From the NCBI RefSeq assembly GCF_017873395.1, contig NZ_JAGGKC010000012.1:1-64000 (forward strand): a stretch of 64,000 nucleotides of DNA, read 5' to 3'. How positions within the stretch are numbered: position 1 is the stretch's first letter; every line of letters begins with the position of its first letter. The position numbers and the translations under genes are program-made. Below the pieces are notes generated by a model, which made no database searches, was not told where the DNA came from, and saw only the letters and a list, made by a program, of their open reading frames with translations. This DNA comes from Youngiibacter multivorans (GTDB lineage: Bacteria > Bacillota > Clostridia > Clostridiales > Clostridiaceae). Below, one piece after another: positions 1 through 8,690 of this stretch.

Positions 1-95
1 TAATCCTTGGAGTATGCTCTCATAAGGTTAATATGGAAATCTAAGATATACCGAGATAATAAGAGATAATTGGTTTAAATTAAGGGAGGAAGAAA

Positions 96-1211
96 ATGAA
101 AGACCCAAGGATATCAAAACTGGCATGGAATCTTATAAACTACTCAACAAGGCTAAAGGAAGGCGAAAAAGTCCTTATTGAGTGCAGCGGACTCGAACAT
201 GAGCTGGTATCTGCAATAGTGGAGGAAGCTTATAAGGTGAAGGCTCTTCCATTTGTCACAATAAAGGACGCGAGGGTCCAGAGGTCACTGCTGATGGGTG
301 CCACAAAGGACCAGTTGGACCTCATGGCAAAGTATGAATCGGCGAGGATGGAGGATATGGACGCCTATATAGGCATAAGGTCAGGCATGAACATCAGCGA
401 GACCTCTGACGTACCGTCTGAAAAGATGGACCTTTACTCGAAGTACTTCATGCATCCCGTCCATTTCGACATCCGGGTGAACAAGACTAAATGGACAGTA
501 CTCAGATACCCTTCTCCGTCAATGGCCCAGGCGGCAGGAAAGTCCACCGAAGCCTTTGAGGATTTCTATTTCGACGTCTGCAACCTCGATTATTCGAAGA
601 TGTCAGAAGCAATGGACAGCCTCGTTTCACTGATGGAGAAGACGGACAGGGTAAGGCTCATTGCGCAGGGAACAGACATTTCCTTCAGCATCAAGGGCAT
701 TCCTGTGATAAAGTGTTCCGGTGAGATGAACATTCCTGACGGAGAGGTCTATACCGCACCTGTGAAGGATTCAGTGAACGGAGTCATATCCTACAACGCC
801 CCATCCCTTTATCAGGGCTTCACGTATGAGAATATCAGACTGGAATTCAAGGACGGTAAAATTATCTCAGCGGCGTCAAATGATACTGACAGGATAAACA
901 AGGTGTTCGATACCGATGATGGAGCAAGGTACGTCGGAGAGTTCGCAATTGGAGTAAATCCATATATACTCACCCCGATGAAGGATACCCTCTTCGATGA
1001 GAAGATTGCAGGCTCGATCCACTTCACCCCCGGCAACAGCTACGAGGATGCAGACAATACCAACAGGTCAGCAGTCCACTGGGATCTTGTACTCATTCAG
1101 AGGCCTGAATACGGTGGTGGGGAGATATGGTTTGACGATGTGCTGATTAGGAAGGACGGACTGTTCGTACACGAGGACCTTCTTAAGCTAAATCCAGAGA
1201 GCCTGATTTAG
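96..1211 (+). CDS. M29-family metallo-aminopeptidase (AmpS/PepS type)
   Basis: This cytoplasmic aminopeptidase would release N-terminal amino acids from peptides using two divalent metal ions. The 371-residue length is normal for family M29 (thermophilic aminopeptidase). The family's metal-ligand stretches are visible in order: GEMNIPDGEVYTAP near residue 210, GEFAIGVNP near 283, GSIHFTPGNSY near 307 and SAVHWDLV near 327, which supply Glu, Glu, His, Tyr, His and Asp ligands. The ATG follows a strong GGGAGGA ribosome site by 7 bases. It is monocistronic and ends before a bidirectional terminator at 1308-1348. Family assignment is secure; peptide specificity cannot be read. Confidence 0.93.
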   Translation: MKDPRISKLAWNLINYSTRLKEGEKVLIECSGLEHELVSAIVEEAYKVKALPFVTIKDARVQRSLLMGATKDQLDLMAKYESARMEDMDAYIGIRSGMNISETSDVPSEKMDLYSKYFMHPVHFDIRVNKTKWTVLRYPSPSMAQAAGKSTEAFEDFYFDVCNLDYSKMSEAMDSLVSLMEKTDRVRLIAQGTDISFSIKGIPVIKCSGEMNIPDGEVYTAPVKDSVNGVISYNAPSLYQGFTYENIRLEFKDGKIISAASNDTDRINKVFDTDDGARYVGEFAIGVNPYILTPMKDTLFDEKIAGSIHFTPGNSYEDADNTNRSAVHWDLVLIQRPEYGGGEIWFDDVLIRKDGLFVHEDLLKLNPESLI

Positions 1212-1307
1212 CTGAAAGCTTGAAAAAGCAGCAGCCTAAGGAATACGTTCCTGGGAGCACTTCACTAAAGTTTATTAAAGATAAAAAAGAATAAACTGCC
1301 TTTATAG

Positions 1308-1348
1308 AAAGAGGGACCCTCTGCGACAGCCGCAGAAGGTCCCTCTTT
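1308..1348. terminator. Bidirectional terminator between convergent genes
   Basis: An 11-bp outer stem (AAAGAGGGACC with GGTCCCTCTTT) is continued by a 6-bp inner stem (TCTGCG with CGCAGA). Flanking A and T runs on the two sides make it usable by both convergent genes. Confidence 0.85.
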
Positions 1349-1435
1349 ACAAATCAGGTAAGAACAATATTTTAAAATAGCGATCCTTTGAACCACAAGA
1401 AATATGATATTTGAAGATTGAAAATCCACTTAAGA

Positions 1436-2014
1436 TTAATTTCCTGACCTTTTCCTCTGTTCCGGTCCATCAGACTTCAGGATTTTCCCCGACAGATGAT
1501 ATAGGGCAATCCCTGCCGCTGCAGCTCCAATGGTTCCGTATATGAGGTCCCACATAGTATCGGAGAGGCTCCCATGCTGGGAATCAGCGCCCAAGAAGTC
1601 GACACCGAACTCATAGATTTCCCAGAAGGTGCTGAGGCTGACTGAGAAGAAGAATGCATAGAGGACTTTGGCTCTCCTTGCTGCTTTATCTTCCAGCCTC
1701 ATTCCACCCTTTGCAAGATACACAAGACAGGCGCCGGTGACCAGGTGGACCAGACTGTCGTACCATGGGAGAAGTGCATAAAAGTCGAGAATCACTCCAA
1801 ACAGCGTCGCCATTATGAACCAACCTGTGAATATCAGCCTTGTCGCAAGTTTTGCCTTTCTCGAGTAGGAAAGGTGGAAAAGCAGGATTGCTGCGGCTGA
1901 TAGGGCCGCATTTACTGACTTCTCGGTCTTGTCACCGTTAAGGAAAAAATAAAAGGCGCAGCAAATGAATAGAATCGCCACTGCTGTTTCAGGTAATAAT
2001 GGCTTCCTTCTCAT
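1436..2014 (-). CDS. YjdF/DUF2238-like integral membrane protein
   Basis: This small membrane protein of about 192 residues has roughly six hydrophobic segments. The family-like block runs from the DSLVHLVTG segment through FWEIYEFGVDFLG to DTMWDLIYGTIG, with conserved His, Glu, Glu and Asp residues in or beside membrane helices, as in the YjdF/DUF2238 family. No function is established for that family. The frame is open to an ATG at 2032, but the GGGAAGG inside those first codons is a good ribosome site for the ATG at 2014, so I start there. It directly follows the flippase gene and probably shares its transcript. Confidence 0.8.
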   Translation of the reverse strand: MRRKPLLPETAVAILFICCAFYFFLNGDKTEKSVNAALSAAAILLFHLSYSRKAKLATRLIFTGWFIMATLFGVILDFYALLPWYDSLVHLVTGACLVYLAKGGMRLEDKAARRAKVLYAFFFSVSLSTFWEIYEFGVDFLGADSQHGSLSDTMWDLIYGTIGAAAAGIALYHLSGKILKSDGPEQRKRSGN

Positions 2015-2032
2015 TTTTGCACCTTCCCTCAT

Positions 2033-3631
2033 TTATTTCATTCTGTTCCTAATTCCTTCAGGAATCATCCCAAGAAGCCTCGGGCTGATTTCTCTTATCT
2101 CATCCTTCTTCAATCCACCGATAAGGAGAAGGGCTGTGAAATATACTGCCATGCCTATGCCGATGTTTGCAAGGGTAAGGATGCTCGAAATGGCATACCC
2201 TGCTCCAAGCATGTTGAACAGCATGTTTGTAAGATATAGTATTCCTCCCATTGCAGCAGACGCTGCAAGAGGTCTAAGAGACTCCCTGAGAAGATTCATC
2301 CTAATGCCAAGTCCCTTTGTTATGAGGATGTTGTTAATAGTGAAGGGTATGATGTAGTTCAGGTACATTGAGAGCACCGCACCCATGATGTTGACCTCAG
2401 GCATTACCACGAAGTAGGAGTTTGAAATGAGCTTCACAGCTATTCCTGCGGAAAGTGTCAGTATTCCCCAGTAGAATTTGCCGAAGCTCTGGAATATGAC
2501 GGTCTGGACCATCACAAATCCCAGGAATATTACTACAAAGGCTCCGTACTTCAACAGTACTGCACCTGCCCTTCCGGGATATAGGAGTGCATATACAGGA
2601 TCTGCCAGTACCATGAGCCCGAATGCCGACGGCATGGCGATCATGAATACTGTCTTTACAGCAAACCTGATCTTCCGCTCCACATCCTCGTCATCATCAA
2701 GTGCCCTTGCCCTGGATATTCCGGGAAGAAGCACAGCTGTCAGCGCAACGATTATGGTATTCGGAGTGTATATGAGGGTCTTGAATCTTGACAGCTGGCT
2801 AAAGGCGGTCTTGGCTGCAGTGAAATCAAGACCTGCGGTATAAAGGGCGTTGTTCACTATGAACATGTCTATGAAACCGCCAAGGTTCTGGATTCCGGCT
2901 GACATGGTTATCGGGAAGCCGTAATTGAAGAGCTTCATCAGAAGCTCCTTGTTGGTGTGCCTGTAGGCCTCGGGGTCCTGCATGGACCTCTTGACCTTGT
3001 GAAGCCTTCCCTTGTAGAACTCCCTTACAAGGAGGATCACTGCAATCAGCGCTCCAACGCTGGTTCCAAGCGTACCGCCTGCAACTCCATACTCCACCGA
3101 AACCTTCATGAGCGCCCAAGCTGCTGCAAGAGATACAGTGACATTTACAAGCTGCTCTATTATCTTTGAGACTGCATTGCTGGCAATGTAGCTTCTTCCA
3201 AGGAAATAGCCCCTGTATGCTGAAAGGATGCCTGTTATAAGCACCGTCGGTGACAATGCCCTTATGGCAGTTACTGCCTGGGGACTCTTGGATGCGGTTG
3301 CTATAAGAGGAGCCATTAGGAAAAGCAGGATTGAAGCAAACAGTGAAAGGAGTATGAGTACTGCCCTTGCCAGGCGAAATGCCCTTAGGGCATCCCTGTA
3401 GTTGCCTTTGGCAGTCAGCTCGGATATCAGCTTTGCTATTCCTCTCTGGATTCCCTCGTTCGTCAGGACATATATGAACGTGAATGCGTCATATGACACA
3501 ACGTATATGCCGTGGCCCACGTCCCCGAGTATCCTGACAAGGAGGGGCACATAGACTACGGACATTATCTTTACGAGCATTTCCGCAACCGAAAGGTATG
3601 CGAACCCCTTGCCCGTTGACTGCTGCTTCAT
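2033..3631 (-). CDS. SpoVB/MurJ-like polysaccharide flippase (MOP superfamily)
   Basis: This 532-residue protein has about 14 predicted hydrophobic helices and the N-terminal pattern of Firmicute SpoVB-type exporters (a short polar start, then LSVAEMLVKIMSVVYVPLL). The family moves lipid-linked oligosaccharides or peptidoglycan precursors across the membrane. Firmicutes carry several paralogues, so the exact substrate (cortex precursor, lipid II or other glycan) cannot be decided from sequence. The start has GGAGG 7 bases upstream. It lies 13 bases after rluA and its stop abuts the YjdF-like ORF, which suggests one transcript. Confidence 0.85.
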   Translation of the reverse strand: MKQQSTGKGFAYLSVAEMLVKIMSVVYVPLLVRILGDVGHGIYVVSYDAFTFIYVLTNEGIQRGIAKLISELTAKGNYRDALRAFRLARAVLILLSLFASILLFLMAPLIATASKSPQAVTAIRALSPTVLITGILSAYRGYFLGRSYIASNAVSKIIEQLVNVTVSLAAAWALMKVSVEYGVAGGTLGTSVGALIAVILLVREFYKGRLHKVKRSMQDPEAYRHTNKELLMKLFNYGFPITMSAGIQNLGGFIDMFIVNNALYTAGLDFTAAKTAFSQLSRFKTLIYTPNTIIVALTAVLLPGISRARALDDDEDVERKIRFAVKTVFMIAMPSAFGLMVLADPVYALLYPGRAGAVLLKYGAFVVIFLGFVMVQTVIFQSFGKFYWGILTLSAGIAVKLISNSYFVVMPEVNIMGAVLSMYLNYIIPFTINNILITKGLGIRMNLLRESLRPLAASAAMGGILYLTNMLFNMLGAGYAISSILTLANIGIGMAVYFTALLLIGGLKKDEIREISPRLLGMIPEGIRNRMK

Positions 3632-3644
3632 CGAGAAACCTCCA

Positions 3645-4610
3645 TCATAGGTCGAATTTGAAAACGTCGTTCCTTATCTTCTTGAATATCGGCGGAAGCT
3701 TTTCAACAATTACCTTGTTTTCCAGATACGACAGCTTTCCTGTGGCGTTCCTGAAGGTCAGCTTGTAGGCATACAGGTACTGGTATGAAAGCGCGTACTT
3801 GTTGTTGAAGTAGTTATTGGTCGTCTTGTCTCCGTACTTTGAGTCGCCGACTATCGGATTGCCAAGGAAAGCCAGGTGTGCCCTCAGCTGATGGCTTCTT
3901 CCTGTCAAGAGCTCCAGCTCGACGAACGAGAACAGTCCGCTGGACCGCTCTGAAACAACTCTCATGGCGATCTCCTTGCGGGAAGGCCCGTCAGTCATAG
4001 AAACCAGGCTCGTGTTGACATCCTCGCGTTTCTCGATGAATGCCCTATATTCGCCGTCCTTTATCCTTCCCTTGACCAGTGCGACATACTTCTTCTCTAT
4101 GTCCCTCTCCCTCATCATGGAGCTGAGCTCCTTGAGGGCTTCGAAATTCTTTCCGTACATTACAAGTCCTGAGGTATTCCTGTCCAGTCTGTTGACTGGT
4201 GAAGGAGAAAATGTCTTCTCATCCTCAGGGCTGTATTCTCCCTTTTCCTTTAAATAGGAAAGGACGTGGTCAGTAAGGGTAGGCTCATTGCTGCTCATAT
4301 CCTTATGGACAAGTATCCCTGGCCATTTCTCGACTACAAGGAGATTATCATCCTCATAGGTGACCTTGAACTCTGCATCCACCTGTATGAATTCCTTTTT
4401 GGTTTCAGGAGCCTTTGATTCAAGGTACTTTATCTCAAGTACGTCCCCAAGGTTCAGCATGTCCTTTTCCTTGCCCCTTGCGCCGTTTACTCTTATGTCA
4501 CCTTTCCTCATCGCCTTGTATATCGCGGAAAGCGGCACGTCCTTCAGATATTTCCGAAGAAACTTATCCAGCCTCTGTCCTGCTTCATTGCTTCCTATCT
4601 CTATCCTCAT
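3645..4610 (-). CDS. RluA-family 23S rRNA/tRNA pseudouridine synthase
   Basis: This enzyme isomerises uridine to pseudouridine in structured RNA. An N-terminal S4 RNA-binding domain (about residues 1-75, with GQRLDKFLRKYL) is followed by a synthase domain. The catalytic Asp lies in NRLDRNTSGLVM near residue 143, and a later GRSHQLRAHLAFLGNPIVGD block completes the RluC/RluD signature. Its 321 residues are normal for RluC/RluD. AAGGAG lies just upstream of the ATG. The leader between it and the helicase gene contains the 23-bp tandem repeat. The target uridine cannot be determined. Confidence 0.92.
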   Translation of the reverse strand: MRIEIGSNEAGQRLDKFLRKYLKDVPLSAIYKAMRKGDIRVNGARGKEKDMLNLGDVLEIKYLESKAPETKKEFIQVDAEFKVTYEDDNLLVVEKWPGILVHKDMSSNEPTLTDHVLSYLKEKGEYSPEDEKTFSPSPVNRLDRNTSGLVMYGKNFEALKELSSMMRERDIEKKYVALVKGRIKDGEYRAFIEKREDVNTSLVSMTDGPSRKEIAMRVVSERSSGLFSFVELELLTGRSHQLRAHLAFLGNPIVGDSKYGDKTTNNYFNNKYALSYQYLYAYKLTFRNATGKLSYLENKVIVEKLPPIFKKIRNDVFKFDL

Positions 4611-4630
4611 GTTTCTCCTTCAGGGATTAA

Positions 4631-4710
4631 GCTCCCTATTATGGGAGCGTTTGGCTCCCTATTACGGGAGCGTCTTACTCCCGGTTATGGGAGCATCTTA
4701 CTCCCGCATA
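4631..4710. repeat. 23-bp tandem repeat, 3.4 copies, each with a small hairpin
   Basis: Copies start at 4631, 4654, 4677 and 4700 (partial), an exact 23-base period. Each full copy begins with an 18-base inverted repeat such as GCTCCCTATTATGGGAGC. Copies 2 and 3 differ by compensated or loop changes, for example TAC and GGT in the loop region. The array sits in the 117 bases between the helicase stop and the rluA start. No T run follows, so it is not an ordinary terminator. Confidence 0.9.
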
Positions 4711-4727
4711 TCTTCCAGTACATTATA

Positions 4728-6455
4728 TCATATAACAAATCTGCTTCTTTTTCTCTCTTTTCCATGAATTGTCCGTGGTGAATATATATCAAGCTCATGC
4801 CTTGCGCGGGTTATGCCCACATAGAATATCCTCCGCTCTTCCTCAAGGTCAGCACCAGTAACAGCCTGGGGCAAGATGCCCTCCACGCAGTTGACGAGGA
4901 ACACCTTGTCGAACTCAAGTCCCTTGACTCCATGGATTGTCGACAGGAGAAGCTTTGCAGAAGGGTCGCTTTCAGGCTCCTTCATGCTCTCCTCGAGGAA
5001 GACGTTAAGCACCTTATGGTTTCCTGCAAGCTCATGCATCTCCTCGAGGTCTCCTAAGAGCTCATCAAGGTCCCTTCCGGTCCTTTCTGAATAATCCTTC
5101 AGATAATCCTCATAACCAAGCACCTTGCCGATATACCTCACAAGGTCCCTCGGGGATTTCTTTGCCATGGGCTTCAGGTCGTGAATCAGATCCTTCATCC
5201 TGCCTTTAGCGAAATCGCCCTTTTCACCGGACAGAAGCACTGTCTTCACATCCTCACCGGAAGCAATTCTTCTAAGGTCATCCTTAGGTATGTACCTGTA
5301 CGGCTTGTTTGCAACCCGTGCAAAATGCCTCGGGTCTCCATTTGATGCATAGCGCATGTATTCAAGTATATCTCTGGCAACCATTGTCCTGTAAAAGCTG
5401 TAGCCGTCCCTGCATTTGAAGGGTATGCTTTCGCGCCTCAGATGTTCCCTTATCCTTTCGCCTTCCTCGTTGGTCCTGTATAGCACGGCATAGGAACCGT
5501 AGATATCCTTCATGACCTCATTGGATATGTCAGAAAGCATGCCTTCCTGAGAAGGCGGGAATACCTTCCTTATCCTCGTCAAGTCTTTCCTGTCAGGAAG
5601 GAGCTCCTTGTCGTTCCTTTCCCTGTTGAACCTGATGACTTCACCTGCATAATCCACTATTGTCCTTGAGCTCCTGTAGTTGTACTTCAGGTACAGCTTG
5701 CTTCCCTTGAACCTTTCCTCAAAGTCCATCATTGCCGAGGGGTCCGACCCCCTGAAGGCATAAATGCACTGGTCCTCATCTCCTACGCAGAAGATGCTTC
5801 CACCTTCAGAAAGCTTTGCAAGTATCTGAAGCTGGACCGGATCAAGGTCTTGGAACTCATCGACCAGAATATGAGTGAATGTCCTCCTGATCCTTGTCGT
5901 GAGCTCTTTGTCCTCAAGGAGCGACAGGAACCTCGTCTGAAGGTCATCGAAATCCATCAGTCCTCGTTCCTTCTTGAATCCCTCATACAATTCAATGGCC
6001 TTTCTGAATACATCATCCCTTAAGGCCATCGCTTCCTTTTTTGATTCAGCACCCTTGAATACAGCCATCCTGTAGGCTGAAAAATCCCTCATGAGGTTAT
6101 CGATGTCTTCTCTTGCAAGATTCAGGTTCCTCTGCATGAGAAGCTTCACCTCCTGCTCAGGTTTGCCGTAAACAAGGGAAGTTTCAATTCCAAGGCTTCT
6201 CAGCATCCTGTAGGAAAATCCGTGAAGGGTACCGAAAAACGGCTTCCTTTCACCTCCGAACCTGGCCTTCAGCTCCTCTGCGGCAGCTTTGGAAAAGGTC
6301 AGAACCAGTATCCTGCCGGGAGCGACACCAGAATCCATGGTCAATCCAAGCCTTTCAAGGAGTACCGTGGTCTTTCCTGAACCTGGAGGGGCAACGACCA
6401 GGACCCTGCTTTGGTCAGTTGTGCTTGCAAGCTTCTGATATTCGTCAAGTTCCAT
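4728..6455 (-). CDS. UvrD/Rep-family (SF1A) ATP-dependent DNA helicase, compact form
   Basis: This is a 3'-5' superfamily 1 helicase by family. The motifs are visible in order: Walker A APPGSGKTT near residue 26, LVDEFQDLD (Walker B), GDEDQCIYAFRGSDP, the motif VKGLEFDKVFLV and YVGITRARHEL. At about 575 residues it is shorter than UvrD/PcrA (720-750), mainly through reduced 2B and C-terminal regions, so it is not the main PcrA. The frame opens at 6479, but GGAGGTG at 6461-6467 lies 5 bases before the ATG at 6455, which decides the start. A role in repair is inferred from family only. Confidence 0.9.
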   Translation of the reverse strand: MELDEYQKLASTTDQSRVLVVAPPGSGKTTVLLERLGLTMDSGVAPGRILVLTFSKAAAEELKARFGGERKPFFGTLHGFSYRMLRSLGIETSLVYGKPEQEVKLLMQRNLNLAREDIDNLMRDFSAYRMAVFKGAESKKEAMALRDDVFRKAIELYEGFKKERGLMDFDDLQTRFLSLLEDKELTTRIRRTFTHILVDEFQDLDPVQLQILAKLSEGGSIFCVGDEDQCIYAFRGSDPSAMMDFEERFKGSKLYLKYNYRSSRTIVDYAGEVIRFNRERNDKELLPDRKDLTRIRKVFPPSQEGMLSDISNEVMKDIYGSYAVLYRTNEEGERIREHLRRESIPFKCRDGYSFYRTMVARDILEYMRYASNGDPRHFARVANKPYRYIPKDDLRRIASGEDVKTVLLSGEKGDFAKGRMKDLIHDLKPMAKKSPRDLVRYIGKVLGYEDYLKDYSERTGRDLDELLGDLEEMHELAGNHKVLNVFLEESMKEPESDPSAKLLLSTIHGVKGLEFDKVFLVNCVEGILPQAVTGADLEEERRIFYVGITRARHELDIYSPRTIHGKERKRSRFVI

Positions 6456-6643
6456 GGCTTCACCTCCAAATTTTCCCATAGATTCCTATTTTACTCTATA
6501 TGAGGAGATTTTCCCATTATTTTTTCCTGAATTATGGATGTTCCGAAGCTTTGAAGCACAAATTGCCCTCCAAGGGCTTAAGTTATTTGTGAAAATTTGG
6601 TAATATGATAGGTAGACGAAATAAAATTGAAATAGGTGATTTT

Positions 6644-8113
6644 ATGGAAAGGGTAATTGACGTGAGGAACGGAAGAAACCTTACTATGCTTGCAGATTTT
6701 TATGAACTTACTATGGGTAACGGATACATGAAGGAAGGTGTGTCAGATACCATAGCCTACTTCGACATGTTCTTCAGGAGAGTCCCTGACGGAGGCGGCT
6801 ACTGCATCATGGCGGGAGTCGACCAGCTCATGGAGTATCTTGAGAACCTCACCTTCTCCAAAGATGATATTGATTATCTCAGAAGAAAGGAAATATTCAG
6901 CGAGGAGTTCCTTTCTTACCTTGAAAACTTCAAGTTTGAATGCGATGTCTGGGCTGTACCGGAAGGCACTCCCGTATTCCCCAACGAGCCTCTTGTGATA
7001 GTCAGGGGACCGATCATACAGGCTCAGTTCGTGGAGACAATGATCCTACTTACCATAAACCACCAGACTCTCATAGCCACCAAGGCCAACAGGATAGTAA
7101 GGGCTGCAAAGGGAAGACCGGTTCTTGAGTTCGGCTCAAGACGAGCTCAGGGCTATGATGGAGCAATATACGGGTCAAGGGCTGCGATAGTCGGCGGATG
7201 CACATCCTCCTCCAACACACTTGCGGAGATAATGTTCAACGTGCCCTCATCAGGAACAATGGCACACAGCTGGGTTCAGCTGTTCGACACAGAGCTTGAA
7301 GCCTTCAGCAAGTGGGCTAATGCTTACCCGTCGAACTGCTCACTTCTCATTGATACATACAATGTACTGAAATCAGGAGTTCCTAACGCGATTAAGGTAT
7401 TTGACGAAATTGTCGTACCACAGGGCTTCAGGCCTAAGTCCATTAGGATAGATTCTGGAGACATAACCTACCTTACCAAGGAAACCAGGAAGATGCTTGA
7501 TGAAGCAGGCTACAGCGACGTAAAGATCATAGTGTCCAATTCCCTTGATGAGCATATCATAAGGGATGTCCTGAACCAGGGAGCCGAAATTGACATATTT
7601 GGAGTCGGTGAAAGGCTTATAACGGCAAAGTCCGAGCCTGTGTTCGGCGGTGTTTACAAGCTTGTTGCCATCGAAAAGGACGGGAAGGTGGTCCCTAGGA
7701 TAAAGATCAGCGAAAACCAGGAAAAGATCACAAATCCCCACTTCAAGAAGGTATACAGGATATTCACGAAGAAGAACGACAAGGCCATAGCTGATGTCAT
7801 CTGCGAACATGACGAGGTCATCGACGAGAATGTACCTCTGACCATATTCGACCCTGTTTATACCTGGAAGCAGAAGGTTGTCACCAACTTCTACGCAAGA
7901 CCGCTGCATGTGCAGCTGTTCAGCCATGGCAAACCGGTGTATGACAGTCCTACGGTTCTTGAGATCAGGGATTACTCCGCAAAGGAAACCGACAAGCTCT
8001 GGGCTGAAGTCCTGAGATTTGAGAATCCGCACAACTACTATGTGGATCTTTCCCAGAAGCTGTGGGATACCAGGCAGGCCCTGCTCATCTCGCACTCAAG
8101 GGAGTACATCTAG
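6644..8113 (+). CDS. pncB: Nicotinate phosphoribosyltransferase
   Basis: The enzyme makes nicotinate mononucleotide from nicotinate and PRPP, the entry step of NAD salvage. The 489-residue length fits the Firmicute form. Recognisable blocks are ADFYELTMGNGYM at the N-terminus, FGSRRAQG, GTMAHSWVQLF, RIDSGDITYLT and GVGERLITAKSEPVFGGVYKLV, together covering the phosphoribosyl and nicotinate site. The frame is open from an ATG at 6605, but AGGTGA 5 bases before the ATG at 6644 marks the real start. It stands alone between a divergent helicase and a terminator at 8122-8155. Confidence 0.95.
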   Translation: MERVIDVRNGRNLTMLADFYELTMGNGYMKEGVSDTIAYFDMFFRRVPDGGGYCIMAGVDQLMEYLENLTFSKDDIDYLRRKEIFSEEFLSYLENFKFECDVWAVPEGTPVFPNEPLVIVRGPIIQAQFVETMILLTINHQTLIATKANRIVRAAKGRPVLEFGSRRAQGYDGAIYGSRAAIVGGCTSSSNTLAEIMFNVPSSGTMAHSWVQLFDTELEAFSKWANAYPSNCSLLIDTYNVLKSGVPNAIKVFDEIVVPQGFRPKSIRIDSGDITYLTKETRKMLDEAGYSDVKIIVSNSLDEHIIRDVLNQGAEIDIFGVGERLITAKSEPVFGGVYKLVAIEKDGKVVPRIKISENQEKITNPHFKKVYRIFTKKNDKAIADVICEHDEVIDENVPLTIFDPVYTWKQKVVTNFYARPLHVQLFSHGKPVYDSPTVLEIRDYSAKETDKLWAEVLRFENPHNYYVDLSQKLWDTRQALLISHSREYI

Positions 8114-8121
8114 GTTGCACG

Positions 8122-8157
8122 GCCGTGGGAAATTCTTCCACGGCTGCTGTTTTTTTG
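8122..8157 (+). terminator. Rho-independent terminator after pncB
   Basis: A 9-bp stem (GCCGTGGGA with TTCCACGGC, one G-T pair) is followed by TGCTG and seven T. Confidence 0.88.
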
Positions 8158-8198
8158 ATAAAATGCATGTTGCACTAAATTGATTGGAGTCAAATGAT

Positions 8199-8675
8199 AT
8201 GGATAAACAAGTTTCTTTTTTGGTCAGGACGGCTATTATAGCCGCGATCTATGCTGTAATAACAATACTCAACCCCTTCAGCTGGTACGGAATCCAGTTC
8301 AGGGTCTCTGAAGTGCTTACGCTTCTGGTATTCATCGACAGGAAATACATACCGGGGCTAGTTGCAGGCTGCTTCATTGCAAACCTTCCAAGTCCTCTCG
8401 GTATTGCGGACATCTTCTTCGGAACGACCGCTACCTTTATTGCTCTGCTTCTTATGGCAAGGTCAAAGAGCCTGTTCGGAGCTTCCCTCTGGCCAGCTAT
8501 AGTTAACGGCCTCATCATCGGACTCGAGCTTAAGCTGGTGCTCGGTCTTCCCTTCTTCCTTTCTGCACTGCAGGTGTTCGCAGGCGAATTCCTTGTCGTT
8601 TCAGTTGTCGGGTACATTGTCTTCAAGACAATCCTGAAGGACAAGAGTCTTGTGCGTGCGTTGAAATTCAGCTAG
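8199..8675 (+). CDS. queT: QueT-family transporter (ECF S component for a queuosine precursor)
   Basis: This 158-residue membrane protein has five to six helices. The blocks NPFSWYGIQFRVSEVLTLL and YIPGLVAGCFIANLPSPLGIADIFFGT are typical of QueT, the substrate-binding component of an energy-coupling-factor transporter for preQ0/preQ1-type precursors. The start is the ATG at 8199, 9 bases after GGAG at 8186-8189; a TTG at 8184 overlaps that site and is rejected. I looked for a preQ1 riboswitch in the 85 bases upstream and saw none. The MFS gene follows after 15 bases, probably in the same operon. Confidence 0.87.
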   Translation: MDKQVSFLVRTAIIAAIYAVITILNPFSWYGIQFRVSEVLTLLVFIDRKYIPGLVAGCFIANLPSPLGIADIFFGTTATFIALLLMARSKSLFGASLWPAIVNGLIIGLELKLVLGLPFFLSALQVFAGEFLVVSVVGYIVFKTILKDKSLVRALKFS

Positions 8676-8690
8676 CAGAAAGGAGTTTTC

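Noticed and set aside
2826..3119. Opposite-frame and shadow ORFs such as this one within the flippase gene
   Set aside because: They lie wholly inside well-supported genes, have no ribosome sites and show no recognisable protein pattern.
8114..8198. preQ1 riboswitch ahead of queT
   Set aside because: The space holds the pncB terminator and no preQ1 aptamer-like sequence.
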